A DNA stretch of 64,000 nucleotides, from assembly GCA_024641655.1 (NCBI GenBank), contig JAHECR010000006.1, positions 1 to 64,000 of the forward strand, written 5' to 3'. Both the position numbers and the translations under genes were made by a program. Each line of letters opens with the position of its first letter. Within the stretch, counting starts at the first letter, position 1. This document shows, piece after piece, positions 8,429 through 17,059 of the stretch. This DNA comes from Acidimicrobiaceae bacterium. Its GTDB lineage: Bacteria; Actinomycetota; Acidimicrobiia; Acidimicrobiales; UBA8592. The notes under the pieces were generated by a model. It did no database searches and was not told the origin of the DNA. It saw only the letters and a list, made by a program, of their open reading frames with translations.

Positions 8429-8729
8429 CACGGACGGAGAGCGGTGGACCGCTTGTCTCACGACCAGCCGGTCTCGGTGATGGCCGAGTCTCGATCGGCT
8501 TCCCGGTCCGTGGAAGATCCCTCAGCTCGATCTCGATGAGCCCGAACCACGGCGTCAAGGAGCTTCGGCCCGGCCGCGGTGAAGTTGCCCGCCGTCGCCG
8601 CCCCCCTGGGCAACTGCCATGACCCGGTAGTCGGGGCGCCCTTCAGGGCCGGGGCTTGTTGGGGCGTTGTTGGCGCGTTAGTTTCACGGCGTGACCCGCG
8701 TCACGCGGATCCGGCGAGGGGTATTGGCT
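8429..8729. other. Intergenic stretch with no recognisable gene
   Basis: About 300 bases separate the methyltransferase from the next amidohydrolase. No frame shows family motifs. The last part carries GAGGGG, the ribosome binding site of the next gene. Confidence 0.4.
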
Positions 8730-10121
8730 ATGGACCGTTTGACCAAATCGTTCTCGGTTTTCGACTGTGACGCGCACATCAATGACCCTTTGGAGATCTG
8801 GGATCACGTTCCGGAGTCCAAGAAGGAGTTGGTGCGCAACACCTACTGGCGCGGCGACAGCGAGGCGTGGCTGAACGGCACGCAGCCGGTCATGGGCGGC
8901 GGCAACGGTCACTTCCCGGGCTACAACCCGATCTGCATTGCCGGGCCACAGATGAACAAGCGCATCATGCGCAAGCTCAACAGCATGCAGCTGACGCCTG
9001 AGCAGAAGGCCTACGTGCACCACGACGGTGCCATCGATCCGAAGGCACGCCTGATCGAAATGGATCTGATGGGAATCGACCAGGTGCTGGTCATCCCCAC
9101 GATGATGATCATGCATCTGCCGTTCGCCACCAACGTCGCGGGCGTCGCGGCGTTCTGCGAGGCCTACAACGATTTCCTGACCGCTTGGTGCGGGGAGGTG
9201 CCGGACCGGCTGTTCGGTGCGGCGATGCTGCCTATCCAGGACCCGCAGCTGGCAGCCACCGAGATTCATCGGGCCTCCGAGCTCGGTCATCGCGTCGGCC
9301 TGATACGGCCCATCGATGCCAACGCGCTCTATCCGAACGACGACGCACCGTCGCTGCTGTCGGGCGGAGGCCCCTTCGACGCCGTGTTCAAGGCGTTCGA
9401 GGACACGGGGATGGTGCTCGGGATGCACACCTTCCCCGCACCCAACTATGCCCATCCGCTCGGCAGCGACTACTTGGCTTCCCCCGGCGAGCTCTTCAGC
9501 CGCGCCCGGACCGATTCGCAGACGTTCTCGTTCATTCACGAGATGCAGGTGTGGATGGCGCAGGTTCTCATGACCGGATTTCTCGATCGGTACCCGAACC
9601 TGCGCATGGCCATCTTCGAGTCCAACGCGGAGTGGGTGCCCTACACCCTGGACACCTGCGATCGGTTGTTCAAGTTGTATGCCCGCGAGCGCGGAAACCT
9701 CAAGAACCGGCTGCCGTCGGAGGCGTTCTACGACCAGTGTGTCATCTCGTTCGAGTCCGACGAGGAGGGTGTGTTCGCTCAGCACGAGCAGTACGAGAAC
9801 ATCGGGATCTGGGCATCGGACGCCTATCACCACGACGGCGCCGACGTGTGGAGCGCGATGCGTCGCATGACCAGGGCAGGCGTGCCAGCGGGCGTACAGG
9901 AGAAGCTGTTGGGCGGGAATGCTCGTCGGTTCTATGGCATCGAACCCAAAGTGTTCGTCACCGAGGAGGCGCCGCCGATCGAACGGCCCGACTGGTTCCC
10001 CCAAGGTCCCGAGCTGGAGGCATGGGCGGACCTCGTCGCCCGACCACGCGAGAACGCCGAGGCTCTGGCAGCGATGCACTCCGACGCGACCGCCGCTTCC
10101 GGAGCAGGGGGGTCGTACTGA
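8730..10121 (+). CDS. Amidohydrolase family metal-dependent hydrolase
   Basis: This 463-residue protein is an amidohydrolase-2 TIM barrel with the N-terminal metal motif FDCDAHINDPLEIWD (D-x-H), a central VLGMHTFPAPNYAHP histidine, and the C-terminal IWASDAYHHDGADV carrying the conserved Asp. ATG 8730 has GGCGAGGGG upstream; the frame is open to 8691 but the extra residues are arginine-rich. The stop TGA overlaps the ATG of the next amidohydrolase, so the two are translationally coupled and may form a hetero-oligomer or act in sequence. The substrate is unknown; relatives include decarboxylases and hydrolases of aromatic acids. Confidence 0.88.
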   Translation: MDRLTKSFSVFDCDAHINDPLEIWDHVPESKKELVRNTYWRGDSEAWLNGTQPVMGGGNGHFPGYNPICIAGPQMNKRIMRKLNSMQLTPEQKAYVHHDGAIDPKARLIEMDLMGIDQVLVIPTMMIMHLPFATNVAGVAAFCEAYNDFLTAWCGEVPDRLFGAAMLPIQDPQLAATEIHRASELGHRVGLIRPIDANALYPNDDAPSLLSGGGPFDAVFKAFEDTGMVLGMHTFPAPNYAHPLGSDYLASPGELFSRARTDSQTFSFIHEMQVWMAQVLMTGFLDRYPNLRMAIFESNAEWVPYTLDTCDRLFKLYARERGNLKNRLPSEAFYDQCVISFESDEEGVFAQHEQYENIGIWASDAYHHDGADVWSAMRRMTRAGVPAGVQEKLLGGNARRFYGIEPKVFVTEEAPPIERPDWFPQGPELEAWADLVARPRENAEALAAMHSDATAASGAGGSY

Positions 10122-11389
10122 TGTCGGCGGTGGTCGACGTTGACGGGCACGTGTATGAGCCGACCGCGATCTGGGATCGCTACGTGCCCACCGAGCTGCG
10201 GGCGATGGCTCGCACCGCGTTCTTCCACGAGATCGACGACGAGGGAAACCGGCTCACGGTCCTCAACGGCCGCGCCGGGATCGACCTGAATCGGTCGCGT
10301 CTCGTGAGGCAGGCGATCTGGCGACCGGGGATGACCATCGACGACATCGGCGAGCTCGATCCCGATGTGTTCGTGCCGCTCAACCCCGGCGCATGGGACC
10401 CCGCGGCTCGGGTGGCCGACCTCGACGCGCTCGGGATCGATCTCCAGGTGGTCTACCCGACCCTGTTCAACGAGTACCTGCCGCTGGTGGAGAACCCCGA
10501 TGCCGCCGCGGTTCTGGCACGTGCCTACAACGACTGGATCTGGGACTTCGCCAAGGAATGCCGGGGCAGGGTCCACCCCGTCGCCATGATCGCGATGCAC
10601 TCGCCCCTCATCGCTCGCCGTGAGATCCAGCGTGTCGCCGAGCTCGGTTTCACCGCGGTGGTCATCCGGCCGGCGTTCTATCCTGCCACGATCCCTGAGC
10701 TCCACGACCCCGTCAGCCAGGCGCGTTCTGCAATGGCGCGGATGATGAGTGGCAGTGGCGGTTCCAGCCGGGTGTTCGTAGAGGACGTCCCGTACCGGGG
10801 TATCTGGCGCCTCCTCGAGGAGCTCGATCTCGTCACCTGCATCCACCCGAGTCTCGGAATCGCCGGAGCCGACGCGATCTCCAGCGGCGGGTTCGCGGAA
10901 CGCGTGTCAGCCCGCCTGGGTGCTCGACACACGATCGCCGAACCCATCGCCTACATGCAGGACGCCGATCTGTTCATGACCGCAGCGTTCTACCATGGGC
11001 TGCTCGAAGACCACCCGCGGTTGCGCTTGGCGATCGCACACGCGGGCTCGACGTGGATACCGCTGGTCCTGGAGAAGTGCGAAACTTACCTGTGGCTCGG
11101 TGGAGGACAGTTCGCCGATGTCGTGTCCCTCGAACCCGAGGAAGTATTCGAGCGCCACCCGATCCTGGTGAGCTTCGATGGTTGGGAGCAGCCGGTCGCG
11201 CGCATGCCCGGCCGCATCGGGACGAAGTCCGCGTGGGGATCGCGGTACCCCCATCACGATGCGAGCACCCCCGCAGAAGCGCGCCAGATGCTCGAAGCCC
11301 AAGGCGTCGACCCCGCCACGATCGACGCGATGATGGGCGAGCGCGCTATCGAGCTCTTCCGATTGAACGTGCCAGCGTCCAGCAAATGA
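10121..11389 (+). CDS. Amidohydrolase family metal-dependent hydrolase, coupled to the preceding paralogue
   Basis: The 422-residue protein starts with VDVDGHVYEPTAIWDRYVP (D-x-H metal motif) and ends with GSRYPHHDASTPAEARQML, the family's C-terminal Asp region with Asp changed to Arg (GSRYPH where relatives have GSDYPH). That substitution may alter metal binding. A histidine motif (CIHPSLGIAG) lies mid-barrel. Its ATG at 10121 overlaps the upstream TGA, with a GGAGCAGGGGGG ribosome binding site inside the upstream gene. It shares the fold with the neighbour but has clearly diverged. The two are probably co-expressed. Confidence 0.88.
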   Translation: MSAVVDVDGHVYEPTAIWDRYVPTELRAMARTAFFHEIDDEGNRLTVLNGRAGIDLNRSRLVRQAIWRPGMTIDDIGELDPDVFVPLNPGAWDPAARVADLDALGIDLQVVYPTLFNEYLPLVENPDAAAVLARAYNDWIWDFAKECRGRVHPVAMIAMHSPLIARREIQRVAELGFTAVVIRPAFYPATIPELHDPVSQARSAMARMMSGSGGSSRVFVEDVPYRGIWRLLEELDLVTCIHPSLGIAGADAISSGGFAERVSARLGARHTIAEPIAYMQDADLFMTAAFYHGLLEDHPRLRLAIAHAGSTWIPLVLEKCETYLWLGGGQFADVVSLEPEEVFERHPILVSFDGWEQPVARMPGRIGTKSAWGSRYPHHDASTPAEARQMLEAQGVDPATIDAMMGERAIELFRLNVPASSK

Positions 11390-11912
11390 GTGTCACAGGG
11401 GTGGTCCGCATCTCGACGCGTAGCCGAACGGGTGAGAGAACCGGACCTGCGCAGAGGGGCCGACGACGTGGCGGTGCGCGTCGCGCGCGGATCGAGTGGC
11501 TCAGTGGTGATCGTCGCCTCCGTCACCTGCGGCTGCGAGATCGATCAGAGCGTCGAAACCATCACCTGTGAGCCCTCCGGTGGCACGCCTCATCACGCCG
11601 TCGCATGGCGCGACTCAGACCGCTGCCGCCGCCGGTCACGATGGCAACCTGTTCGGCAATTTCCATTGTGTCTCCTCGGGAGTTTCGCGTGGCCAGTCGG
11701 TACGATCGCCCCACTATTTCCAGGCAGCCGACGCAACTTCGCGCGCTGGGAAAGCCCGACAATGGCGGTGCAGATGGCTGGCCGCGAGTGGTAACCGTCC
11801 TGGCAGTCTGTACGGAGCGTACCCATCGATCAACTGCGGGGTCCCAGGGCGCACGCCGACCAGGACCTGCAGCCGCCGGGTCCGCTCAGGATCTCGGACG
11901 TCCTTCGGAGTG
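11390..11912. other. Intergenic stretch holding an SDR remnant
   Basis: This lies between convergent genes. The only recognisable content is the short SDR remnant at 11562-11666 on the minus strand. The rest reads as decayed or non-coding sequence on both strands. Confidence 0.45.
11562..11666 (-). pseudogene. N-terminal remnant of a short-chain dehydrogenase
   Basis: From an ATG at 11666, with GAGGAG about 5 bases upstream, the frame reads MEIAEQVAIVTGGGSGLSRA, which is the typical start of an SDR Rossmann fold with its TGxxxGxG nucleotide loop. After about 21 residues the sequence becomes charged and unrelated and stops at 11562. Complete SDRs are about 250 residues. The intact start signals show a recent loss of the rest of the gene. 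Confidence 0.65.
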
Positions 11913-12854
11913 CTATCGGCGACGGTGCCGGTCGAGGAACCGGCGGACCTCGACGCGGACCTCGCTGTCTTCGGGTGCTCCGCCGAAGCCGCCGTGGGGC
12001 ATGGCCTCCCACACGTGGAGCTCGGCGTCGACGCCCGAGTCGCGGAGCTTGCGGTGCATGCGGACCGTGTTCGACAGGAACAGGTCGCGGGTGCCGGCTT
12101 GCAGGAACGTTGGCGGGAACCCGGTCAGGTCGCCGAACAACGGCGACACGTACGGGTGCGCCAGATCGTGGCCACCCGCATACAGGAGGTTGGTCTGCAT
12201 GAGCAGCCCGAGCACATTGTCGATCCCGAGGTTGGTGGTGAACGTGTCGCCCGATTCGGTGAGGTCGACCTCTGGGGTCATCAGCACGACTCCGGCGGGG
12301 AGGGGGAGCCCTTCGTCGCGGGCACGCAGGATCAGCGCCGCGGCGAGGTTGCCGCCGGCAGACCCCCCGCCCACGAAGATGTCCTCGGGTGAGCGGTGGT
12401 CGAGCAACGAGCGATACACGGCGATGCAGTCGTCGAGCGGGGTGGGGTAGGGGTGCAGCGGCGGCATCCGGTAGTCCACGGCCCAGTGGATCATGCCGGT
12501 CGTGAGCGCCCCCACGCCGGACATGAGGCGAGCGGCTTCGCCGGCACCAGAGACGAGCGCCCCGCCGTGGATGTCGAGGTAGACCGGCGTCGCCGGCTCA
12601 TCGGCGACGTCATGTGCGCGCAAGATATAGGTGTGCACGCCTGCGACGACTGTGTCCACGGCGTCCAGGGGGAGCTCTATTCCCCCGAAGCGCTCGAGGA
12701 TGTAGGTATTCGACTCTTCGATGCGCCGCAACCACCCCTCGGTGTCGTCGAGCGCAGGGTCCAGACGATCGGCGCTCGCGAGCGGGTTGGCAAGAAAGCG
12801 TTGGGCCCGTTCGCTGACCGATCTCGGCACTGGCGGGTTCGGTCGTGGTGTCAT
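11913..12854 (-). CDS. Alpha/beta hydrolase, hormone-sensitive-lipase (HSL) family esterase
   Basis: The 313-residue enzyme has the HSL oxyanion motif HGGA (VYLDIHGGALVSG, about residue 104), the nucleophile elbow GGGSAGGN, and the acid and histidine in TRDLFLSNTVR and EAMPHGGFG. It should hydrolyse short acyl esters or lactones in the cytoplasm. I chose ATG 12854, preceded by GAGGA; the longer frame to 13070 encodes atypical sequence. It is divergent from the TusA-DsrE gene. The natural substrate is unknown. Confidence 0.9.
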   Translation of the reverse strand: MTPRPNPPVPRSVSERAQRFLANPLASADRLDPALDDTEGWLRRIEESNTYILERFGGIELPLDAVDTVVAGVHTYILRAHDVADEPATPVYLDIHGGALVSGAGEAARLMSGVGALTTGMIHWAVDYRMPPLHPYPTPLDDCIAVYRSLLDHRSPEDIFVGGGSAGGNLAAALILRARDEGLPLPAGVVLMTPEVDLTESGDTFTTNLGIDNVLGLLMQTNLLYAGGHDLAHPYVSPLFGDLTGFPPTFLQAGTRDLFLSNTVRMHRKLRDSGVDAELHVWEAMPHGGFGGAPEDSEVRVEVRRFLDRHRRR

Positions 12855-13248
12855 GGCTGTGTCCTCGTTGTCGAGCGATCGCCTGGCCGTGTCGGCCTCG
12901 GTCGTCGGTCGGTGGCCGCCTCGCGGGCCCGTCGCTGGCCGTAGTGGTATCCAGCAGCGTGCCCATCTTCGAGGCAGAGCATGCCACAGCGCGCAGAGGT
13001 ATCCCAGCACGTCCGCGGTCGTGCACGTCGCCCCGGCGAAAAGGGCCTGGATACAGCGCGCGTGGCACACGCTCCAACGTGCCGATGACGTGGGACCTCC
13101 TGCTCTGGCTCACCACCGTCAACGAAGGACAATTGGATCGCGTGGGTTTCGCCGTCGCCTCGTTGCACGGACGGCGATCGCTCCGTCGTTGATGGGTAGT
13201 GCCCCGCGCAAGCAGTTCCGGCGTCAGAGTTCGAACGGAGGTACAGCA
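12855..13248. other. Divergent intergenic region
   Basis: About 390 bases separate the divergent esterase and TusA-DsrE genes. It presumably holds both promoters, but I cannot assign -35 and -10 boxes with confidence, and the open frames in it give no recognisable protein. Confidence 0.4.
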
Positions 13249-13908
13249 ATGGTCACGGATCTCGAAACTCGAAACCCGCTCGATCTGCGTGGTCGCACGA
13301 TCACGACATTCATCGCCTATGAGGTGCACGAAGCCATGTCCCCGCTGGACGAAGGGGACCGTGTCGAGGTTGTCACCGACGCGTTCACCGCGATCGACAC
13401 CGATCTCCGGGCATGGTGCCGCGCCACCGGGAATGCTCTCGTCGACTCGGACATCACCGGCGCCACCTGGCGGTTCACCATCGAAAAGGGAGCCACGCGA
13501 CGATCAACGCGCGCGTTCGCCGCGGTCATCGAAGACGACGGCCTGTTCGAGTTGCTCGCCCCGCTCGGCTTCGCGCTCGCCGCCGCGCTCGAGGGCCACG
13601 ACGTCTCGCTGTACTTCCAAGGACCCGCGGTCAAGGTGCTCGCCAACGGGTATGTGGCGAAGATGCACGGTCTCGGCCGTCCGTTCAGTCGCTTTCCCCG
13701 TGTCGGTCTCGACAAGGTCGGTCACATCCCGCCTCACGCGAAGCTCGGCCAACTCCAGCGGCTCGGCGCGCACATCTATGCCTGCGGCCCGTCGATGGAC
13801 CACTACAAGGTCGCGGAAGCGGATCTGGCGTTCGAAGACGTCATCGTTGCCGAATACCTCACCTTCATGGAACAGATGGACCAGGCAGACATCCACGTCT
13901 ACGCCTAG
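13249..13908 (+). CDS. TusA-like / DsrE-like fusion protein
   Basis: The 219-residue product joins two sulfur-relay folds. Residues 8-85 look like TusA/SirA (LDLRGRTITTFIAYEVHEAM, then EGDRVEVVTDAFTAIDTDLR), and residues 88-219 like DsrE (GHDVSLYFQGPAVKVLANGY, and YACGPSMDHYKV near the C-terminus). TusA passes persulfide through a Cys in a C-P-x-P motif; here that stretch reads R-T-I-T-T-F, so the TusA Cys is missing, while the DsrE-type Cys in ACGPSM is kept. ATG 13249 has CGGAGG 7 bases upstream. The longer frame to 12721 is not supported. The role is unknown; handling of sulfane sulfur is inferred from the fold. Confidence 0.75.
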   Translation: MVTDLETRNPLDLRGRTITTFIAYEVHEAMSPLDEGDRVEVVTDAFTAIDTDLRAWCRATGNALVDSDITGATWRFTIEKGATRRSTRAFAAVIEDDGLFELLAPLGFALAAALEGHDVSLYFQGPAVKVLANGYVAKMHGLGRPFSRFPRVGLDKVGHIPPHAKLGQLQRLGAHIYACGPSMDHYKVAEADLAFEDVIVAEYLTFMEQMDQADIHVYA

Positions 13909-13950
13909 ACCGAGCGAAAGGGTGCGCCGGGAGGACCGGTTCGGACTCGA

Positions 13951-14418
13951 TCAGTCGGGTCGGTGGGGGTGCACCACGAGGATCGACCGGGGCGAGTGGT
14001 GCACGACCTTGGTCGAGACCGACCCCAGCATGCGGCTCAGCCCGTGCAGGCCACGGCTACCAACCACGATCAGGTCGGCGCCGACCTGATCGGCTACCTG
14101 GAGCAGGGCCTCGGTCGCGTCGCCGTCGATCCGATGGCGGGTGACCGCCACCCCGTACTCCTCGCCGATGCGGACGGCTGAGGCCAACGTGTCGTCCACC
14201 CGCCCGACAGCATCGATGACATCGCTGAACTCCGGGGGCAGCGACTTCCTGACGCTCAGGACGTCCGCCGCGCTCAGCGGCCGGTAGGCCGCCACCACAT
14301 GGAGTTCGCCCCTGCCGGTCGCTGCCAGCTCGGCGTCCGGTTCGCCGCTCTCGGCTCGGGGGAGGGGACGCGTGTCGGGCCGCGCCGCTGGCCGAGGCCT
14401 ACGCCTACCGCCTGCCAC
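13951..14418 (-). pseudogene. Universal stress protein missing its N-terminal strand
   Basis: Residues 38-155 are a clear UspA domain: GELHVVAAYRPL, then GADLIVVGSRGLHGLSRM and the closing STKVVHHSPRSILVVHPH with the G-S-R-G-x9-G-S ATP loop region. The usual first strand and its nucleotide-binding Asp (V-V-G-T-D-G-S-type start) are absent and replaced by arginine/proline-rich residues that overlap the end of the SDR gene. A deletion at the SDR junction probably removed about 25-30 codons. A GTG at 14418 could start translation, but the product would lack part of the ATP site. Confidence 0.6.
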
Positions 14419-15298
14419 CGTGGTCGAGGATGGATTCGGCTACCCAGGTGGGTGCGCCGTTCAGGTAGCCGTGTTCTGGCCAATTGAGCCAGCCGGCTGA
14501 CGCAGTGACGCCGCCGTCGGGGTGGAAGCTGAGGCCTGTCATGTAGCTGGAGAGGTCTGATGCCAGGTACAGCACGGTATTGCCGAAGTCCTCGAGCGTT
14601 CCGAGGCGACCCAATGGTCGTGCGATCTGGTCGAGGATCTGCCGGACCTGGTGGTCGTGTTCGGACGTCTCGCCGCGCGAGGCGATGATTGCGTCGAGGT
14701 TGTCGGTGGGGATGTTGTCCGGCGCGATCGTGTTGACCCTGATCCCCTCGGGCGCAAGTTCGAGCGCGAGTGTGCGCGAGTAGTTCGTGACGGCGGCCTT
14801 CATGCCGGCATACACGGCGAATCCTGGCGCGGCCCGGTGCCCTTCGATCGAGGTGACGTTGATGATGCTGCCGCCGCCCGCGGCTCGAAGGAGCGGGATG
14901 ACGGCGTGCGTGGCGTGCAACAGCCACGTGAAGTTCGCCCGGATGAGCGCGTCCCAGCCTTTGGGGACGGACTCGGTGAACTGGGCGCGGAAGGTCCCGC
15001 CGACGACGTTCACCAGGATGTCCACCGTCGATGTGCTGCGTGCGTCGGCGACATGGTCGAGGAATGCCATCACCGCGTCCGCGTCTCGCACGTCGACGGG
15101 CGCGGCTACCGGCGCGCCGCCCAGCGACGCGGCGTCTTGCTCGGTCGCCCGCAGGGCTGTCTCGTCGCGGTCGCAGAACGACACCTGGACCCCGGCGCGA
15201 GCCAGATCGAGTACCGCAGCACGACCCAAGCCGCCACCGCCGCCCATCACGACGGCATGCTTACCGGCGAGGTCGGCTCTCTCGTCTAAGAACCCCAT
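14405..15298 (-). CDS. SDR family NAD(P)-dependent oxidoreductase
   Basis: The 297-residue protein is a classical short-chain dehydrogenase. The cofactor loop is HAVVMGGGGGLGRAAVLDLA, an N-V-V-G motif follows at DILVNVVGGTF, the active site shows S (NVTSIEGH) then Y-A-G-M-K (FAVYAGMKAAV), and VNTIAPDNIPTDN is the usual post-active-site loop. ATG 15298 has GGGAGG 5 bases upstream. A TetR gene lies upstream on the same strand and may regulate it. Its 3' end overlaps the decayed universal stress protein. The substrate is unknown; the closing region is longer than in minimal SDRs. Confidence 0.9.
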   Translation of the reverse strand: MGFLDERADLAGKHAVVMGGGGGLGRAAVLDLARAGVQVSFCDRDETALRATEQDAASLGGAPVAAPVDVRDADAVMAFLDHVADARSTSTVDILVNVVGGTFRAQFTESVPKGWDALIRANFTWLLHATHAVIPLLRAAGGGSIINVTSIEGHRAAPGFAVYAGMKAAVTNYSRTLALELAPEGIRVNTIAPDNIPTDNLDAIIASRGETSEHDHQVRQILDQIARPLGRLGTLEDFGNTVLYLASDLSSYMTGLSFHPDGGVTASAGWLNWPEHGYLNGAPTWVAESILDHGGRR

Positions 15299-15450
15299 CG
15301 CTGCCTCCCGTCACTGTCGGGGGACAGCTCGCCACGAGTCTATGCGTCGCCTGCGGCCCGGGCTGCCGGGAGAGTCGTCCGGCCCGAAGACCGCTCGATC
15401 GGGGAGCCGCATCTCGGCGATCTCCACCATCCGCGGGGTCAGCGCAGCGG

Positions 15451-16041
15451 TCAACCAGGAAGATGCCTGAGGTCGTTGCGACGCGGGTCCGGCGGGCGAA
15501 GACCGGCAAAGGCACGGAGCGCCGTGATCAGTTCCTCCGCGTTGGCGTTCGGCACCAAGTAGTGGGAATACGCCACCCGCAACAGGATCTCGGCGCCTTG
15601 CTGTGGAGCGAGTCGTCCCGATCGCACGCTCGGAAGCTCATCGAGGGCATCGCCGAGCACCGTAGCGACCGACTGGCAGTGCGGTGTGAGTGAGTCGGCG
15701 AGCGACTGGAGCGCGAACGCAGGGTCGGCGCTGATCGAGTTCGGTCCGATTGTCTCGTCGAGGTAGGTGACCAGGTAGCGCAGGCAGGCGTCGAAGCGAG
15801 CCGCTGGGTCGTCATGGGCGCTGGCAAGCGCCTCGAGGCCGAGATCGAACTGCTCCACCTCATAGGCGGAAATCGCCGCGAGCAGCAGCGTCTTGGTCGG
15901 GAACCATCGGTACAGCGTCGGTCGCGAGAGGCCCGCGGCCGCGGCGACCGCGGACATCGTGAGCTTCTCGGGCCCGCGTTCGCGGATTATCCACTGCGCA
16001 GCCGACAGGATGAGATCGGGCGTCGACGGACGTTCGGTCAT
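15451..16041 (-). CDS. TetR/AcrR family transcriptional regulator
   Basis: The 196-residue protein carries the TetR helix-turn-helix (LTMSAVAAAAGLSRPTLYRW, residues 28-47) and an alpha-helical C-terminal half. I prefer ATG 16041, with AAGGTGG upstream, over GTG 16050. It lies between the SDR gene (same strand, downstream) and the divergent CmcJ-sulfotransferase operon, so either may be its target. No clean palindrome is visible in the 154-base divergent gap. Confidence 0.85.
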   Translation of the reverse strand: MTERPSTPDLILSAAQWIIRERGPEKLTMSAVAAAAGLSRPTLYRWFPTKTLLLAAISAYEVEQFDLGLEALASAHDDPAARFDACLRYLVTYLDETIGPNSISADPAFALQSLADSLTPHCQSVATVLGDALDELPSVRSGRLAPQQGAEILLRVAYSHYLVPNANAEELITALRAFAGLRPPDPRRNDLRHLPG

Positions 16042-16195
16042 CGCCGCCACCTTACAGTTTGGTGCCTAGTTGTCAGGCCGGTGCCCCCCGGCGGCTCGAG
16101 CGCTGGTGGTCCGACGCGCGCGACGGGGCTGCTTTACGTTCTTCTCGCGAGGTGTAACGTGGGCGTCCTTGCAAGAGGTGTCCGAGGGGGTTGGT

Positions 16196-17059
16196 GTGAG
16201 CGACGATGTTTCGGTGGCCGAGCGACGCGTCCAGGGGACGGTGAACTACATCCGCAATGCGCCCGATGACGGGGGAGATGTCCTCGAGTTCGTCACCGAG
16301 GACGAGTCGCAGTCCACCATGGTGACGTTGCCGGGCCAGCCGGTGTGGGTGCACGATGCCCGCGGGTCGACGACCGACCTCGACCGGGAGGGCTTTCTGC
16401 TCGTGGCGCACCGCAGTGAGGTTGCCGACTTCGAGGCGATCGAGGAGGACCCTGCCGTCGATCAGGCCTACGGCGAGGAGATTGCCGCACTGCTCGAACG
16501 GGTGACCGGTGCGGCGCGGGTGCTGATGCTCGGTGGCGGTAAGAAGCGCTTCGGTGAGCGGGCGACCGACAAGTTGGCCCCGTTGGCGAACGCGAAGCCG
16601 GCCCGCTATCCCCATGCGGACAACACCAACGAGTCGTCGGCGGGGCAGGCCGCCATGATCGCGGCCTTCCTGCCCGACCTCGACGTCGACGAGTTCCCGC
16701 GTTGGGCGCTCTACAACATCTGGCGTTGCGTGACGCCACCTCCCCAGGACATCCCGCTCGCCGTGTGCGATGCGCGCACGCTGTCGCCTGCCGACGAGGT
16801 GACCGTGACGGCGGTGACAACCACCCGGCAGACCGGCGACATGCGCCACGACACCACGAGCTACCGGTACTCGCCGGAGCATCGATGGAACTACTTCCCC
16901 GACATGACACGCGACGAGGTGATCATCTTCAAGACCCACGACAGCGATCCGGCACGAGCCCGGCGGGTCGCGCACACCGCGTTCGACGACCCGACCTGCC
17001 CGGCGGGAACGCCAACTCGGGCCAGCGTCGAGATGCGGGCCCTGGCGGTGTTCACGTGA
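16196..17059 (+). CDS. CmcJ/NvfI family (cephamycin P8-chain-like) oxidoreductase
   Basis: The 287-residue protein resembles CmcJ/NvfI proteins, which include the hydroxylase partner in cephamycin C 7-methoxylation and fungal isomerases or oxygenases. Marker stretches are YPHADNTNESSAGQAA and the near-C-terminal RWNYFPDMTRDEVIIFKTHD followed by AHTAFDDP. GTG 16196 is used because GAGGGGG lies 5 bases upstream; the frame extends to 16070 with atypical residues. It is the first gene of a three-gene operon; its TGA overlaps the GTG of the sulfotransferase. The substrate is unknown. No beta-lactam genes are near, so the cephem reaction itself is unlikely. Confidence 0.8.
   Translation: MSDDVSVAERRVQGTVNYIRNAPDDGGDVLEFVTEDESQSTMVTLPGQPVWVHDARGSTTDLDREGFLLVAHRSEVADFEAIEEDPAVDQAYGEEIAALLERVTGAARVLMLGGGKKRFGERATDKLAPLANAKPARYPHADNTNESSAGQAAMIAAFLPDLDVDEFPRWALYNIWRCVTPPPQDIPLAVCDARTLSPADEVTVTAVTTTRQTGDMRHDTTSYRYSPEHRWNYFPDMTRDEVIIFKTHDSDPARARRVAHTAFDDPTCPAGTPTRASVEMRALAVFT

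Noticed and set aside
8643-10079. 478-codon open frame antisense to the amidohydrolase gene
   Set aside because: It lies wholly opposite a gene with clear metal motifs, and its product is rich in Arg, His, Val and Gly without any domain. GC-rich DNA gives long antisense frames.
12721-13248. N-terminal extension of the TusA-DsrE frame
   Set aside because: It overlaps the esterase gene and an intergenic region; a CGGAGG ribosome binding site precedes ATG 13249 and the domain match starts there.
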